A DNA stretch of 64,000 nucleotides from Zhongshania marina (GTDB lineage: Bacteria; Pseudomonadota; Gammaproteobacteria; Pseudomonadales; Spongiibacteraceae). Location of the stretch: contig NZ_PQGG01000028.1 in assembly GCF_002915595.1 (NCBI RefSeq), positions 153,694 through 217,693 of the forward strand, given 5' to 3'. The translations under genes and the position numbers were made by a program. This document shows, piece after piece, positions 1-10,679 of this stretch. Numbering within the stretch: the stretch's first letter is position 1; each line of letters opens with the position of its first letter. The notes beneath the pieces are model-generated. The model had not been told where the DNA came from. It did no database searches and saw only the letters and a list, made by a program, of their open reading frames with translations.

Positions 1-21
1 TGAAAGCGCGGATAAGTCCAT
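1..21 (-). CDS. purB: Adenylosuccinate lyase, N-terminal tip only (probable)
   Basis: An ATG at 19-21 on the minus strand opens a frame reading M-D-L-S-A-L-S and runs off the window edge. An AAAGG ribosome site lies just upstream. PurB proteins of related bacteria start with a similar M-x-L-S-x-L-T/S stretch, and purB usually follows hflD. Seven residues cannot prove the identity, so this rests mainly on gene order. Confidence 0.45.
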
Positions 22-80
22 ATTGAGTACCTTTTCTATAGCGGGGCGGGCAGTTCGGAAAGCGCGCAATAATACACGAT

Positions 81-746
81 TTAACGTCTAATTTCAGTTG
101 CCAGCAGTTGTTTGGTTTGGGTGAAAATACGGTTTCTTTGCAGCACTAATTTCCAGCGGCTGCCGCCGGCTTGATGCCACAGAAATCCCGCGCGTATGGC
201 GGCCAGTAAAAGTGTCCGAATACGCGCGGCATTGTTTGCGTTTTGAAGCTCTTGAGCGCTGCCGGTGATCTGAATTCGAAAGTTATACTTCGAGATAGTA
301 TCTTGATAAATAGCTGAAACAGAGTTGGATAAGCTATTGATATCATTACTCGTTAGCTCTTTTTGTTTGGCTGTGTGTTGCAGTCTGTTACGCAATAGGG
401 CAGAGGTATCGGCATCGTTTTTGAGTTTTTTGTGGAGATGCAAAATACCTAGGCAGTAACGCATTACATTCTTGCGTTCCCCGTAGTCATTGCCGCTAAG
501 CAAGTCGCGTAGACCGCGAACGCCTAGTTCAAGGTTTTCAATGCTGCCATAGGCCTCTTCTACCGTCGTAGCGGAAAAAGCAAAGACGCTATCTATTGTT
601 GCCTCAATGGCCTGCGGCTCTCCTTGGCCAGTGCGGGCAATTTGATCAACTAATACCGCTGCCTGAACAATTGCCGCTAGCGCCAAGGTTTGCTGGCGCA
701 ATGGTACGTTTTTATCTGTTTGCATGGCTTGTCTGGTGTCACTCAT
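81..746 (-). CDS. hflD: High frequency lysogenization protein HflD
   Basis: A 221-residue soluble, mostly helical protein of HflD-family length. In E. coli HflD is a peripheral inner-membrane protein that binds lambda CII; its normal cell role is poorly known. Family-like stretches are the N-terminal LRQQTLALAAIVQAAVLVDQ segment and the later ENLELGVRGLRDLL and RYCLGILHLHKKL segments. The start codon overlaps the mnmA stop by one base (TAATG), so the two are probably translationally coupled. The mnmA-hflD-purB order matches E. coli. Function is assigned by family and synteny. Confidence 0.9.
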   Translation of the reverse strand: MSDTRQAMQTDKNVPLRQQTLALAAIVQAAVLVDQIARTGQGEPQAIEATIDSVFAFSATTVEEAYGSIENLELGVRGLRDLLSGNDYGERKNVMRYCLGILHLHKKLKNDADTSALLRNRLQHTAKQKELTSNDINSLSNSVSAIYQDTISKYNFRIQITGSAQELQNANNAARIRTLLLAAIRAGFLWHQAGGSRWKLVLQRNRIFTQTKQLLATEIRR

Positions 747-1849
747 TAATATTGGTATCCCGCCTCAATAATACCGCCACCTAGACAAACCTCATCGTCG
801 TAAAACACGACCGATTGCCCCGGGGTGATAGCGCGCTGAGGTTCTACAAAGTGCACATCAAAGCCATTGCTTGTTGGGCGAATTTCGCAAGCTTGATCCG
901 CTTGGCGGTAGCGGGTTTTGGCTTTGCATATAAGGGGGAGTTTGGGGGCTTCGCCGCTAATCCAGTGAATTTCGCTCACCTGTAGGGCTTGTTTAAACAG
1001 CGCGGGATGCTGGCTACCTTGGGCTACCAAAAGCACGTTGCGCTCTAAGTCCTTTTCGATCACATACCACGGTTCTTCGCCACCGCCTTTTACGCCGCCA
1101 ATGCCGAGGCCTTGGCGCTGGCCAATGGTGTGATACATCAAGCCACTGTGTTGGCCCAAATCCTGTCCATCTAGTGTTTCAATGCGGCCGGGTTTGGCGG
1201 GTAGATACTGCTGTAAGAAATCTTTGAAGCGGCGCTCGCCAATAAAGCAGATGCCGGTGCTGTCTTTTTTGTCGTGGGTAACAAGGTCGTGTTTTTCGGC
1301 AAGGGCTCGAACTTGTGGTTTTTCAATTTCGCCGACAGGGAATAGTGTTTTGGCTAATTGCTCGCTTCCCACTGCATGCAGGAAGTAGCTCTGATCCTTG
1401 TTGGGGTCTAGGCCCTTTAATAGTTGGATTGTGCCGTTAATATCCCTGCGCCGAGTGTAATGGCCAGTGGCAATATAATCGGCGCCGAGCACAATGGCGT
1501 AGTCTAGAAACGCCTTAAACTTAATCTCGCGGTTACACAAAATATCAGGATTTGGTGTGCGGCCGGCTTGGTATTCTGCCAAAAAGTGCTCAAATACATT
1601 GTCCCAATATTCGGCGGCAAAATTCGCCGTGTGCAGATGAATACCGAGCTTTTCACAGACCGCGCTAGCATCCGCTAAATCGTCTTTAGCTGTGCAGTAT
1701 TCGGTGCCGTCGTCTTCATCCCAGTTTTTCATGAACAGGCCTTCAACCTGATAACCTTGTTGCATGAGGAGTAGGGCTGAAACTGAGGAGTCCACGCCGC
1801 CGGACATACCGACGATAACTTTGGTGTCATTTGGGTGGTGCTGATTCAT
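746..1849 (-). CDS. mnmA: tRNA-specific 2-thiouridylase MnmA
   Basis: MnmA adds sulfur to U34 of tRNA-Lys, Glu and Gln, using ATP and sulfur relayed by the Tus system. The 367-residue protein has the normal family length. It carries the PP-loop GMSGGVDSS (about residues 14-22), which binds ATP. The two active cysteines lie in [12 protein letters not shown] (near 105) and [12 protein letters not shown] (near 200). The GHYTRR segment is also typical. It is the first gene of the mnmA-hflD-purB unit and follows nudJ by 29 bases, suggesting one leftward operon. Confidence 0.97.
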   Translation of the reverse strand: MNQHHPNDTKVIVGMSGGVDSSVSALLLMQQGYQVEGLFMKNWDEDDGTEYCTAKDDLADASAVCEKLGIHLHTANFAAEYWDNVFEHFLAEYQAGRTPNPDILCNREIKFKAFLDYAIVLGADYIATGHYTRRRDINGTIQLLKGLDPNKDQSYFLHAVGSEQLAKTLFPVGEIEKPQVRALAEKHDLVTHDKKDSTGICFIGERRFKDFLQQYLPAKPGRIETLDGQDLGQHSGLMYHTIGQRQGLGIGGVKGGGEEPWYVIEKDLERNVLLVAQGSQHPALFKQALQVSEIHWISGEAPKLPLICKAKTRYRQADQACEIRPTSNGFDVHFVEPQRAITPGQSVVFYDDEVCLGGGIIEAGYQY

Positions 1850-1878
1850 TCACATAATCCGTTAAGCGGTGTATTGCC

Positions 1879-2316
1879 TTAATAAATCATGGTCAGCGGG
1901 TAGCGCTGGCCATCTAAATATCGCTCTAAACACTCTAATACCAGTGGGCTGCGGAGCTGGTGCCGGCGTTTTCGTAATTCGTCAGGCGTCAGCCAAATGG
2001 CCTGTTCAATATCGCTGTCTAGTTTTTGCTCTGGGCAAAACGCTATTGGACGCGCAAAAAAACTGGTTCGATGATAGGTCACGCCGTTGGCTGGTGCAGT
2101 GTATAAGCCTATGCCGACGACACCTAATATTTCAACGCGCCACTGGGTTTCTTCTAGCGTTTCTCGGTAGGCCGCTTCAAGCAAGCTTTCGTCTTTCTCA
2201 AGGTGCCCTGCGGGCTGGTTTAGCACTCTACGGCCGTGTTTGATTTCTTCAACAAATAAAAATTTACCGTCGTTTTCCACCAGGGTTGCGACAGTAACAT
2301 GGGGGTGCCAATCCAT
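1879..2316 (-). CDS. nudJ: Nudix phosphatase NudJ
   Basis: A 145-residue Nudix hydrolase. NudJ dephosphorylates thiamin pyrophosphate intermediates and other nucleoside di- and triphosphates. The Nudix box is visible at about residues 36-58: GHLEKDESLLEAAYRETLEE then T, with the GX5EX7REUXEE core and its metal-binding glutamates. Position just upstream of mnmA on the same strand is the usual place for nudJ. Specificity within Nudix proteins is inferred from synteny rather than from the sequence. Confidence 0.88.
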   Translation of the reverse strand: MDWHPHVTVATLVENDGKFLFVEEIKHGRRVLNQPAGHLEKDESLLEAAYRETLEETQWRVEILGVVGIGLYTAPANGVTYHRTSFFARPIAFCPEQKLDSDIEQAIWLTPDELRKRRHQLRSPLVLECLERYLDGQRYPLTMIY

Positions 2317-2464
2317 AGGGTGTTCCGATCACAAAAGGGTTGTGGGTTTTTCGTATCTCAATGTTATCTATATCGAATCCCTCGCGCTTTGTGCGCAAGC
2401 CGACCGACAAGGGTGAGGTGCCACCGATATGTATAGTGGGCGTAATTGTAACAGGGGCGAGGCT

Positions 2465-3103
2465 TTAAGGACTATATTTACGCCTTGTATGCGCTTTTGG
2501 TTTGCGCCGATTGATGCTTGGTTTGCTATTCTTATTCGATTTATAGCGAATAAATTCTGGGCCAAGACTAAGGGTTTTGTGTTCGCCAGGAGCCAAATTA
2601 TCAATGCTCCAATCACCAATTTGGGTGCGAATGAGGCGTAAAGTCGGGAAGCCAACCGCTGCCGTCATCCGCCTGACTTGGCGATTTCGCCCTTCACTTA
2701 TGGTTAGGCTTAGCCAGCTAGTGGGAATGTTAGCCCTAAAACGCACCGGTGGCGTTCGCGGCCAAAGCATGTCTGGTTCGTCAATTTTTTCTGCCGCTGC
2801 TGGGAGCGTAGGACCGTCGTTGAGCTGGACGCCATTTTTTAGCCTATCGATTGCATCTTGATCTATTTCGCCGTCTACCTGTACCCAATATGTTTTTGCC
2901 AGTTTGTGGCGCGGATGGCTTATTTGGTGCTGGAGTTCGCCATCTCCGGTCAAAATCATTAAGCCTTCGGAGTCATAATCTAGTCTACCGGCTGGATATA
3001 TCTTTGGGATCCTGATGTAATCAGAGAGGTTCGCTCGTCCGTCGTTGTCGGTAAATTGACTCATGACTTGGAAGGGCTTGTTAAATAAAAATATGTCGCT
3101 CAC
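2465..3103 (-). CDS. rluE: 23S rRNA pseudouridine synthase, RluE-type
   Basis: Predicted to convert a 23S rRNA uridine (U2457 in E. coli for RluE) to pseudouridine. The catalytic motif is PAGRLDYDSEGLMILTGDG (about residues 36-54), with the active Asp in RLDYDSEGL. The NRQVRRMTAAVGFPTLRLIR signature follows near residue 140. There is no N-terminal S4 domain, which fits the short RluE group. The start is GTG (3101-3103), chosen because the product then begins MSDIFLFNKP. About 30 C-terminal residues are rich in Lys and Arg (SKPSINRRKPKAHTRRK), a likely RNA-binding tail. It diverges from icd. Confidence 0.88.
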   Translation of the reverse strand: MSDIFLFNKPFQVMSQFTDNDGRANLSDYIRIPKIYPAGRLDYDSEGLMILTGDGELQHQISHPRHKLAKTYWVQVDGEIDQDAIDRLKNGVQLNDGPTLPAAAEKIDEPDMLWPRTPPVRFRANIPTSWLSLTISEGRNRQVRRMTAAVGFPTLRLIRTQIGDWSIDNLAPGEHKTLSLGPEFIRYKSNKNSKPSINRRKPKAHTRRKYSP

Positions 3104-3254
3104 GCTAAAATAGGCTCATTCATAGAAGAAATCTCGGTATAAAGTGTTATAATGCCGCGCTTTTTACAGAAGCTGTCATTGTAGCAAATTGCTTTGTTTT
3201 CGTTTGTGAGCGAGCACGAGCACAGATACTAACTGATAAACCATGGAGTCAAAA

Positions 3255-4511
3255 ATGGGATACCAACATATCAAGGTACCTACTGCGGGCGAGAAAATCA
3301 CCGTTAATGCGGATCTTTCCCTCAATGTACCCGATCGGCCAATTATTCCTTTTATCGAAGGTGATGGCATCGGGGTCGACATTACTCCGGTGATGATCAA
3401 CGTAGTTGATGCAGCCGTTGAAAAAGCCTACTCAGGCGCTAAGAAAATCAGCTGGATGGAAATTTATACCGGCGAAAAAGCAGCAGAGCTATACGACGGT
3501 GACTGGTTCCCCGCCGAAACGCTAGATGCGATTAAAGACTATGTAGTAGGCATTAAAGGTCCACTGACTACACCTGTTGGCGGTGGCTTCCGTTCTTTGA
3601 ACGTAGCGCTGCGTCAAGAATTAGATTTGTATGTTTGTCAGCGTCCAGTGCGTTGGTTTGAAGGCGTGCCTTCTCCGGTAAAAGAGCCGGGTAAAACCAA
3701 TATGGTGATTTTCCGCGAAAACTCAGAAGATATTTATGCTGGTATCGAGTGGAAAGCGGGTACACCAGAAGCGAATAAGGTGATTGAATTCTTCCAAGAA
3801 GAAATGGGTGTAACTAAAATCCGTTTCCCGCAGGAATGCGGTATTGGTGTTAAGCCAGTTTCTAAAGAAGGTACTCAGCGTCTGGTTCGCAAGGCCATTC
3901 AATACACAATCGATCAAGATTTGCCGTCACTGACCATCGTGCATAAAGGCAATATCATGAAATTCACCGAAGGTGCTTTCAAAAACTGGGCTTACGAGCT
4001 GGCGATGGAAGAGTTTGGTGGTTCACTGATTGACGGTGGCCCTTGGGTTAGTATTAAAAACCCAAATACTGGCAAAGATATTGTTATCAAAGACGTTATT
4101 GCTGATGCAATGCTGCAGCAAGTATTGCTGCGTCCAGACGAGTACAGCGTTATCGCAACGCTTAACTTGAACGGCGACTACCTGTCTGATGCGCTAGCTG
4201 CTCAGGTTGGTGGTATCGGTATCGCGCCGGGTGCAAACCTAAGCGACAATATCGCACTGTTTGAGGCGACTCACGGCACAGCACCTAAGTACACAGGTCA
4301 AGACAAAGTAAACCCAGGTTCTTTGATTTTGTCTGCGGAAATGATGTTGCGTCATTTGGGTTGGAACGAAGCGGCAGACCTGATTATTAATGGTATGAAC
4401 GGCGCGATCCAAGCTAAGACAGTAACCTATGATTTCGAGCGTTTGATGGAAGGTGCAACCTTGCTGAAATGTTCAGAATTTGGTGATGCAATCGTTAAGC
4501 ACATGGCGTAA
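3255..4511 (+). CDS. icd: NADP-dependent isocitrate dehydrogenase
   Basis: Oxidative decarboxylation of isocitrate to 2-oxoglutarate in the TCA cycle. The 418-residue protein matches E. coli/Pseudomonas Icd along its length. [22 protein letters not shown] (with the regulatory Ser phosphorylated by AceK in E. coli), [14 protein letters not shown] and [14 protein letters not shown] are all present. The [15 protein letters not shown] segment carries the Lys-Tyr pair that selects NADP. I chose ATG 3255 because GGAG sits seven bases upstream and MGYQ-type starts are usual in Pseudomonas relatives. An in-frame ATG at 3243 (MESK) is possible. A strong terminator follows directly. Confidence 0.97.
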   Translation: MGYQHIKVPTAGEKITVNADLSLNVPDRPIIPFIEGDGIGVDITPVMINVVDAAVEKAYSGAKKISWMEIYTGEKAAELYDGDWFPAETLDAIKDYVVGIKGPLTTPVGGGFRSLNVALRQELDLYVCQRPVRWFEGVPSPVKEPGKTNMVIFRENSEDIYAGIEWKAGTPEANKVIEFFQEEMGVTKIRFPQECGIGVKPVSKEGTQRLVRKAIQYTIDQDLPSLTIVHKGNIMKFTEGAFKNWAYELAMEEFGGSLIDGGPWVSIKNPNTGKDIVIKDVIADAMLQQVLLRPDEYSVIATLNLNGDYLSDALAAQVGGIGIAPGANLSDNIALFEATHGTAPKYTGQDKVNPGSLILSAEMMLRHLGWNEAADLIINGMNGAIQAKTVTYDFERLMEGATLLKCSEFGDAIVKHMA

Positions 4512-4519
4512 AGCCACTT

Positions 4520-4552
4520 CACCACCGGCATATGCCGGTGGTGATCTTTTCT
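4520..4552 (+). terminator. Rho-independent terminator after icd
   Basis: A perfect 24-base palindrome at 4520-4543 (arm CACCACCGGCAT) is followed by ATCTTTTCT. It begins nine bases after the icd stop. It also faces the end of cspD from the other side and could act in both directions, but the T-rich run is on the icd side. Confidence 0.85.
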
Positions 4553-4573
4553 ACATTTGGAAATTCTCTTCTG

Positions 4574-4783
4574 TTACTCGTCAGATGTTTGAATGTCTGT
4601 GGCATGTAGGCCCTTTGGGCCCGGCTCAGCGCTAAACTTCACACTTTGTCCCGCCTTTAATGTTTTGTAGCCTTCCATCGTAATGGCGGAATAGTGCGCA
4701 AAAATTTCATCTTCACTATTCTCAGATACGATGAAACCGTAGCCTTTGGCGTTATTGAACCACTTTACAACACCCTGCTGCAT
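4574..4783 (-). CDS. cspD: Cold-shock-domain protein CspD
   Basis: A 69-residue single cold-shock domain (OB fold). RNP1 reads NAKGYGFIV near residues 11-19 and RNP2 reads DEIFAHYSAI near residues 25-34. In E. coli CspD is a stationary-phase protein that binds single-stranded DNA and inhibits replication. The CspD rather than CspA assignment rests on the neighbour clpS, its usual divergent partner, and on the acidic tail. It is convergent with icd, and the 187 bases to clpS must hold both divergent promoters. Confidence 0.9.
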   Translation of the reverse strand: MQQGVVKWFNNAKGYGFIVSENSEDEIFAHYSAITMEGYKTLKAGQSVKFSAEPGPKGLHATDIQTSDE

Positions 4784-4970
4784 AGCTTTATATCCTTAAT
4801 TGTCGTTATAGTTATTGTCATATTTACGCAAACTACCTTGTATTTTGCGACTTAGCCCCCATTTTTAAAACAGTCCGGCCTCGTCGTCAAGTATAGATGG
4901 TGTATGTAGTGAAGTTGGTGAATTTCCCTATTGCGCGGGGTTAAAGTGGTGATAAGCTCAGGTAAAGCCA

Positions 4971-5324
4971 GTGAAAATGAACATTAATATACAGAATTCA
5001 GGTGATAAGTCAGATGAAGATCACGGTAACGGCTTGGCAATTCAGGAGTCGAAACCGGAGCTAAAGAAACCTCGTATGTATGCAGTAGTACTGTTAAATG
5101 ATGATTACACTCCGATGGAGTTTGTTGTCGAAGTATTAGAGGATTTCTTTTATTTGGATCGGCAGCGCGCCACTCAAGTAATGCTTGCAGTGCACACCAA
5201 GGGTAAAGGGGTGTGCGGTGTGTTTACCAAAGATATCGCTGAAACCAAGGCGGCACAGGTAAACCAATACGCAAGAGATAATGGGCACCCGCTACTTGCT
5301 GAAATAGAAGAAAGCGATGCTTGA
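4971..5324 (+). CDS. clpS: ATP-dependent Clp protease adaptor ClpS
   Basis: ClpS binds bulky hydrophobic N-terminal residues (type 2 N-degrons) and delivers the substrate to ClpA. The 117-residue protein has a flexible acidic N-terminus followed by the folded core. The core motif [22 protein letters not shown] contains the Asn-Asp residues that grip the substrate amino group; the later [19 protein letters not shown] is equally typical. The start may be GTG 4971 (AGG about eight bases upstream) or ATG 4977. clpA begins 32 bases later, so the two form an operon. Confidence 0.96.
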   Translation: MKMNINIQNSGDKSDEDHGNGLAIQESKPELKKPRMYAVVLLNDDYTPMEFVVEVLEDFFYLDRQRATQVMLAVHTKGKGVCGVFTKDIAETKAAQVNQYARDNGHPLLAEIEESDA

Positions 5325-5355
5325 AGTTTGCAATGTCAAAGGGCGGAAGTAGTCT

Positions 5356-7635
5356 ATGTTGAGCAAAGATCTCGAAACAACATTGAGCCAGGCATTTAAA
5401 TCGGCTCGTAGTCGCCGGCATGAGTTTATGACCGTCGAACACCTATTGCTGGCTTTAGCAGATAATGAAGCCGCAGTAAAAGTTCTGCTCGCATGTGGCG
5501 CAGATTTAACTCAGCTTAAAGGCGAGTTGAAAGAATTTGTTGAGGCGACCACGCCTCGAATCCCCGAAGATGACGCAGAGCGAGACACCCAGCCAACATT
5601 GGGTTTTCAGCGCGTGCTGCAGCGCGCAGTGTTTCATGTGCAGTCTTCAGGTAAACAAGAAGTCACCGGCGCAAATGTGCTGGTAGCTATTTTTAGTGAG
5701 CAAGAAAGCCAAGCGGTTTACTTCTTGAAATCACAAAATGTAAACCGCCTCGATGTGGTTAATTATATTACCCACGGTATTTCTAAGGTGTCTGGCCCAG
5801 AAGGGATTGAGCACGATCAGCAGCACGACCAAGACGCTGAAAATGCCGATCCCGAACAGCGTCCGCTAGAAAATTTTGCGACTAACTTAAATGAAGAGGC
5901 GAAAGCTGGCCGTATCGACCCCTTGATTGGCCGTGCTGAAGAAGTAGAGCGCGTTGCGCAAATACTAACTCGTCGCCGCAAAAATAATCCGCTGTTGGTG
6001 GGGGAGTCTGGGGTAGGTAAAACCGCCATCGCCGAGGGCTTGGCCAAGCGCATTGTTGACGGTGACGTGCCAGATGTCCTTATCGGCAGTGTGGTTTACT
6101 CCCTCGATATGGGGGCTCTGCTCGCGGGCACTAAATACCGTGGCGATTTTGAAAAACGCTTAAAAGGCCTGCTTGCGGACCTCAAAAAGCGTGAAGGCGC
6201 CATTCTGTTTATCGATGAGATTCACACCATTATCGGTGCTGGGGCGGCTTCCGGTGGGGTGATGGACGCCTCTAATCTCTTAAAACCACTGTTAAGCTCT
6301 GGGCAAATGCGCTGCATTGGCTCAACCACTTTCCAAGAGTACCGAGGTATTTTCGACAAGGATCGCGCTCTTAGCCGGCGCTTCCAAAAAGTGGATGTTA
6401 ACGAGCCCTCTGTCGATGACACTTTCTTGATTTTGAAAGGCCTGCGTTCGCGTTTCGAAACCCATCACGACCTTAAATACAGCGACGGCGCTTTACGCTC
6501 AGCGGCGGAGTTGTCGGCGCGCTATATTAATGACCGCTTTTTGCCTGACAAAGCTATCGACGTGATCGATGAAGCCGGCGCTTATCAGCGACTGCAAAAG
6601 CCTGAAAATCGCGTAGAAAAAATTGATGTCGCTGAAATCGAAGCGATTGTTGCCAAAATTGCGCGCATTCCGCCTAAGAGCGTGTCTTCCGACGATAGGG
6701 CTTCACTTGCGAAGCTCGAAGACAATCTCAAAATGGTGGTATTCGGTCAGGATCAAGCGGTGGCGGAGCTTAGCGCCTCTATCAAACTGGCCCGCGCTGG
6801 TTTGAAATCCGTTGAAAAGCCAATTGGTAGCTTTCTGCTGGCGGGCCCAACAGGCGTGGGTAAAACTGAGATATGTCGTCAGCTTGCCAAATTGCTTGGC
6901 TTGGAGTTGATTCGTTTTGATATGTCTGAGTATATGGAGCGCCACACAGTCTCGCGTTTAATCGGTGCACCTCCTGGCTATGTTGGTTTTGATCAAGGCG
7001 GCTTGTTAACAGATTCGGTAACTAAACACCCGCATTCAGTGGTGTTGCTTGATGAAATCGAAAAAGCGCATCCCGACCTCTTTAATCTGCTCTTGCAGGT
7101 TATGGATCACGGCTCGCTCACGGATAATAATGGTCGTAAAGCAGATTTCCGCAATGTGATATTTGTGATGACGACCAATGCCGGCGCCGAAAGCATGAGT
7201 CGTCGCTCGATCGGCTTTACTGAGCAGGATAATCAAACTGATTCTACCGAGGCGATTAATCGCCTGTTTACACCGGAATTCCGCAATCGCTTAGATAGCG
7301 TTATTTCCTTTGCGCCGCTGGAGTCCGACGTGGTGCTCACCGTCGTTGATAAATTCTTGGTTGAATTGCAGGCACAGTTAGACGACAAGAAAGTTGTGCT
7401 CAACGTCGATGACGCTGCACGACACTGGCTGGTTTCTAATGGCTACGACAAAACCATGGGCGCACGCCCAATGGCACGCGTCATTCAGCAGCATATTAAA
7501 AAGCCGCTGGCAGAAATGGTGTTGTTCGGTAGTTTGGAGAAGCAGGGCGGGCTGGTTAATATCACCGTGAAGGGTGACGGTCTAGCTCTAACCGCAGAAA
7601 CGGTGGATGAGGAGGAGAGCCAGACCTGCGATTGA
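5356..7635 (+). CDS. clpA: ClpA, AAA+ unfoldase of the ClpAP protease
   Basis: ClpA unfolds proteins and threads them into ClpP. The 759 residues fit the family. There is an N-terminal repeat domain (1-145) that docks ClpS. The first AAA+ module has Walker A GESGVGKT near 216 and [12 protein letters not shown]. The second has Walker A GPTGVGKT near 497 and [12 protein letters not shown] ClpP-binding loop of IGL/IGF type is seen as [10 protein letters not shown]. Overlapping clpS upstream and bpt and aat a few kb downstream complete an N-degron pathway in one neighbourhood. Confidence 0.97.
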   Translation: MLSKDLETTLSQAFKSARSRRHEFMTVEHLLLALADNEAAVKVLLACGADLTQLKGELKEFVEATTPRIPEDDAERDTQPTLGFQRVLQRAVFHVQSSGKQEVTGANVLVAIFSEQESQAVYFLKSQNVNRLDVVNYITHGISKVSGPEGIEHDQQHDQDAENADPEQRPLENFATNLNEEAKAGRIDPLIGRAEEVERVAQILTRRRKNNPLLVGESGVGKTAIAEGLAKRIVDGDVPDVLIGSVVYSLDMGALLAGTKYRGDFEKRLKGLLADLKKREGAILFIDEIHTIIGAGAASGGVMDASNLLKPLLSSGQMRCIGSTTFQEYRGIFDKDRALSRRFQKVDVNEPSVDDTFLILKGLRSRFETHHDLKYSDGALRSAAELSARYINDRFLPDKAIDVIDEAGAYQRLQKPENRVEKIDVAEIEAIVAKIARIPPKSVSSDDRASLAKLEDNLKMVVFGQDQAVAELSASIKLARAGLKSVEKPIGSFLLAGPTGVGKTEICRQLAKLLGLELIRFDMSEYMERHTVSRLIGAPPGYVGFDQGGLLTDSVTKHPHSVVLLDEIEKAHPDLFNLLLQVMDHGSLTDNNGRKADFRNVIFVMTTNAGAESMSRRSIGFTEQDNQTDSTEAINRLFTPEFRNRLDSVISFAPLESDVVLTVVDKFLVELQAQLDDKKVVLNVDDAARHWLVSNGYDKTMGARPMARVIQQHIKKPLAEMVLFGSLEKQGGLVNITVKGDGLALTAETVDEEESQTCD

Positions 7636-7645
7636 GTTATCGCAC

Positions 7646-7864
7646 TTAACGGCCGCGGAAAGTAATGCGGCCTTTGGTAAGGTCATAGGGGGTTAATTCA
7701 ACCTTGACCTTATCTCCGGTTAGAATCCGGATGTAATGCTTGCGCATTTTTCCTGAGATGTGAGCAGTAACAACGTGGCCATTTTCTAAGCGCACGCGAA
7801 AAGTTGTGTTCGGCAAGGTATCAATGACTTCGCCTTCCATTTCGATCTGGTCTTCTTTCGCCAT
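7646..7864 (-). CDS. infA: Translation initiation factor IF-1
   Basis: A 72-residue S1-fold protein that binds the ribosomal A site during initiation and helps IF-2 and IF-3. The family sequence is nearly complete: [13 protein letters not shown] at the start, [20 protein letters not shown] in the middle and [12 protein letters not shown] at the end. It is convergent with clpA, with only ten bases between the stops. Position between clpA and the aminoacyl transferase genes is the usual one. Confidence 0.98.
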   Translation of the reverse strand: MAKEDQIEMEGEVIDTLPNTTFRVRLENGHVVTAHISGKMRKHYIRILTGDKVKVELTPYDLTKGRITFRGR

Positions 7865-8013
7865 TCGGCAACTATCCTCGAAAGTCTTTAAGAATTAATA
7901 ATTGAGAAGCACTGAGGCCACGGCGGGCTGTCAAAACTGCGCGCATTTTGCCTTAATTTGCCGAGCTTGGCAATTTACCAAGGGTATTGCTCAATAGCCG
8001 CAGGGCTAGCAAC

Positions 8014-8718
8014 TTAATTGAGGCGCACCCAGCGACTGTTTATTAGCAGTTCTATTGGGCGGTAGTCGGTTTTGTAAGACATTTTTTGGCAGTCTCGAAT
8101 CCAGTAACCAAGGTAGATATAGGGTAAATTGCGGGATTTAGCCTCTGAAATTTGCCAAAGAATACCGTAAACACCTAGGCCTCGTCGGCTAAATTCCGGA
8201 TCGTAAAATGTATAGATGGCAGACAAGCCGTCATCAAGTACATCGGTCACTGCCACCGCGACTAAATCGTTACCGAGATAAAAATGCACGTATTCAGTTG
8301 TTGCGTTGCTGGGGCCAAGAAAACTATTGAATTGCTCACGCGATGGCGGAAACATATCACCGTCGCGATGACGGCCATTTATATAACGCTCGTAGAGTGC
8401 ATAGGACTCTTCTGACGGCGCTGAGAATATTTTGGTGCTCAAGTCTGCGTTGCGTTTTATGCTTCTCCGCTGGCTGCGAGTCGGAGAAAACAACGCCACC
8501 GGAACACGGCTCGCGATGCACTCTCTGCAGCGATTGCAGTCAGGCCGGTATATATGATTTCCACTGCGCCGAAAGCCGCGGCGAGATAATTCGCTGTACA
8601 GTGCCGGCGATGGTGTCATGTCTGGGTCAATAAAGATTGTTTTTGCTTCTCGGTCATCAAAATAGCTACAGGGGTGAGGGTGGGTAGCGTAGAGTTTAAT
8701 TTCCTTAGAATCTGTCAT
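8014..8718 (-). CDS. bpt: Aspartate/glutamate leucyltransferase (Bpt)
   Basis: Bpt moves leucine from Leu-tRNA to proteins with N-terminal Asp or Glu, turning them into ClpS substrates. The N-terminal motif is HPCSYFDDREAKTIFIDP. The Cys-rich DCNRCRECIASRVPV follows near residue 60, then the GNAT-like C-terminal half with IYTFYDPEFSRRGLGVYGILWQI and YLGYWI. I chose the ATG at 8716-8718 (MTDSKEIKLY, 234 aa) because GGAA precedes it and it starts two bases after the aat stop. An upstream in-frame ATG at 8766 would overlap aat. Confidence 0.93.
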   Translation of the reverse strand: MTDSKEIKLYATHPHPCSYFDDREAKTIFIDPDMTPSPALYSELSRRGFRRSGNHIYRPDCNRCRECIASRVPVALFSPTRSQRRSIKRNADLSTKIFSAPSEESYALYERYINGRHRDGDMFPPSREQFNSFLGPSNATTEYVHFYLGNDLVAVAVTDVLDDGLSAIYTFYDPEFSRRGLGVYGILWQISEAKSRNLPYIYLGYWIRDCQKMSYKTDYRPIELLINSRWVRLN

Positions 8719-8720
8719 GC

Positions 8721-9446
8721 TTATTCCGGCGACGAAACGTTTCCGTATCGCCAATTTAGGGTCCATTTATTGACGGGGCGCGCGGCCATATTGCAATACT
8801 GATCTAGATATTGCCTAAAGGTGTCGCGATTAATTTCCTCCGCGCCCATGCTGTCAAGGTAGTCATTTCCAACCTGACAATCAATCAGTGGATATCCCCA
8901 TTCCTGTAACTGCCCGCAAAGGTGTACCAATGCGATTTTGGAGGCATTTGCCTCGCGGCTAAACATCGATTCCCCAAAAAATAGCTGACCTATACCCATA
9001 CCATACAGGCCGCCAATTAATGTTTTTCCGCGCCAAACTTCGACGGAGTGAGCCCAGCCGTCTTTGTGAAGACCTAAATACGCCGCGCGCATTTCGTCTG
9101 TAATCCATGTTCCTGGGCGTTTGGGACTGAGTGTGGCACATCCGTCCAATACATCGCTAAAGGCGGTATCAAAGCTCACTGAATAGTCGCCCCGACGAAG
9201 GGCTTTGCGTAAGCTTCGGTTGATGTATACCTGCTCTGGATACAGCACGGTTCGAGGTTGGGGTGACCACCATAGAATCGGTTGGGATTCCTCGTACCAA
9301 GGAAAAATGCCTCGACGATAGGCGGCCAAAATACGCTCTTTACTGAGGTCGCCGCCAACGGCTAGCAAGCCGTTGGGGTCTTCTAGGGCGTGTTCAACGT
9401 TAGGAAAATCCAGCTTATCGACGTCGAGCCAAGGAATAGTCGGCAT
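8721..9446 (-). CDS. aat: Leucyl/phenylalanyl-tRNA--protein transferase
   Basis: Aat adds Leu or Phe to proteins starting with Lys or Arg, exposing them to ClpS/ClpAP. The 241-residue protein is of typical length. It carries FPNVEHALEDPNGLLAVGGDL, the RGIFPWYEESQPILWWSPQPR motif near residue 45, GTWITDEMRAAYLGLH, and the GIGQLFFGESMFSREANASK box with catalytic and tRNA-binding residues. bpt follows by two bases, and trxB precedes it by 18 bases on the same strand. Confidence 0.97.
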   Translation of the reverse strand: MPTIPWLDVDKLDFPNVEHALEDPNGLLAVGGDLSKERILAAYRRGIFPWYEESQPILWWSPQPRTVLYPEQVYINRSLRKALRRGDYSVSFDTAFSDVLDGCATLSPKRPGTWITDEMRAAYLGLHKDGWAHSVEVWRGKTLIGGLYGMGIGQLFFGESMFSREANASKIALVHLCGQLQEWGYPLIDCQVGNDYLDSMGAEEINRDTFRQYLDQYCNMAARPVNKWTLNWRYGNVSSPE

Positions 9447-9464
9447 GAGATAAGCTGCTTTGCC

Positions 9465-10433
<969 letters not shown>

Positions 10434-10679
10434 TTAGGGGGAGTGAACTTGGTTCAATCCAAAATGACTGATATAAGGCGCATATCATAGGGGATTTTGT
10501 TATCCGCATCAAAATGTCTGTGCGGCGACAAATGCCCTGACATAGTGCTAATATTGGGCCCGATTTGGGTTTTTCAATAGGCTCAGTAACAGCGGATAAA
10601 CATATAATTTTTTTCGTGACGGCATCGTGAATGTGTGATTGGCCGTTTAAGCTAGAAGTAACTAGGAATTTGTTTTCTT

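Noticed and set aside
2368..2655. A 95-codon minus-strand frame overlapping the 3' end of rluE
   Set aside because: It overlaps the rluE reading frame and has no recognisable family or ribosome site; the 148 bases between nudJ and rluE seem non-coding.
7865..8013. tRNA gene between infA and bpt
   Set aside because: Short inverted repeats such as TTGCC...GGCAA exist, but no cloverleaf with T-arm sequence can be drawn.
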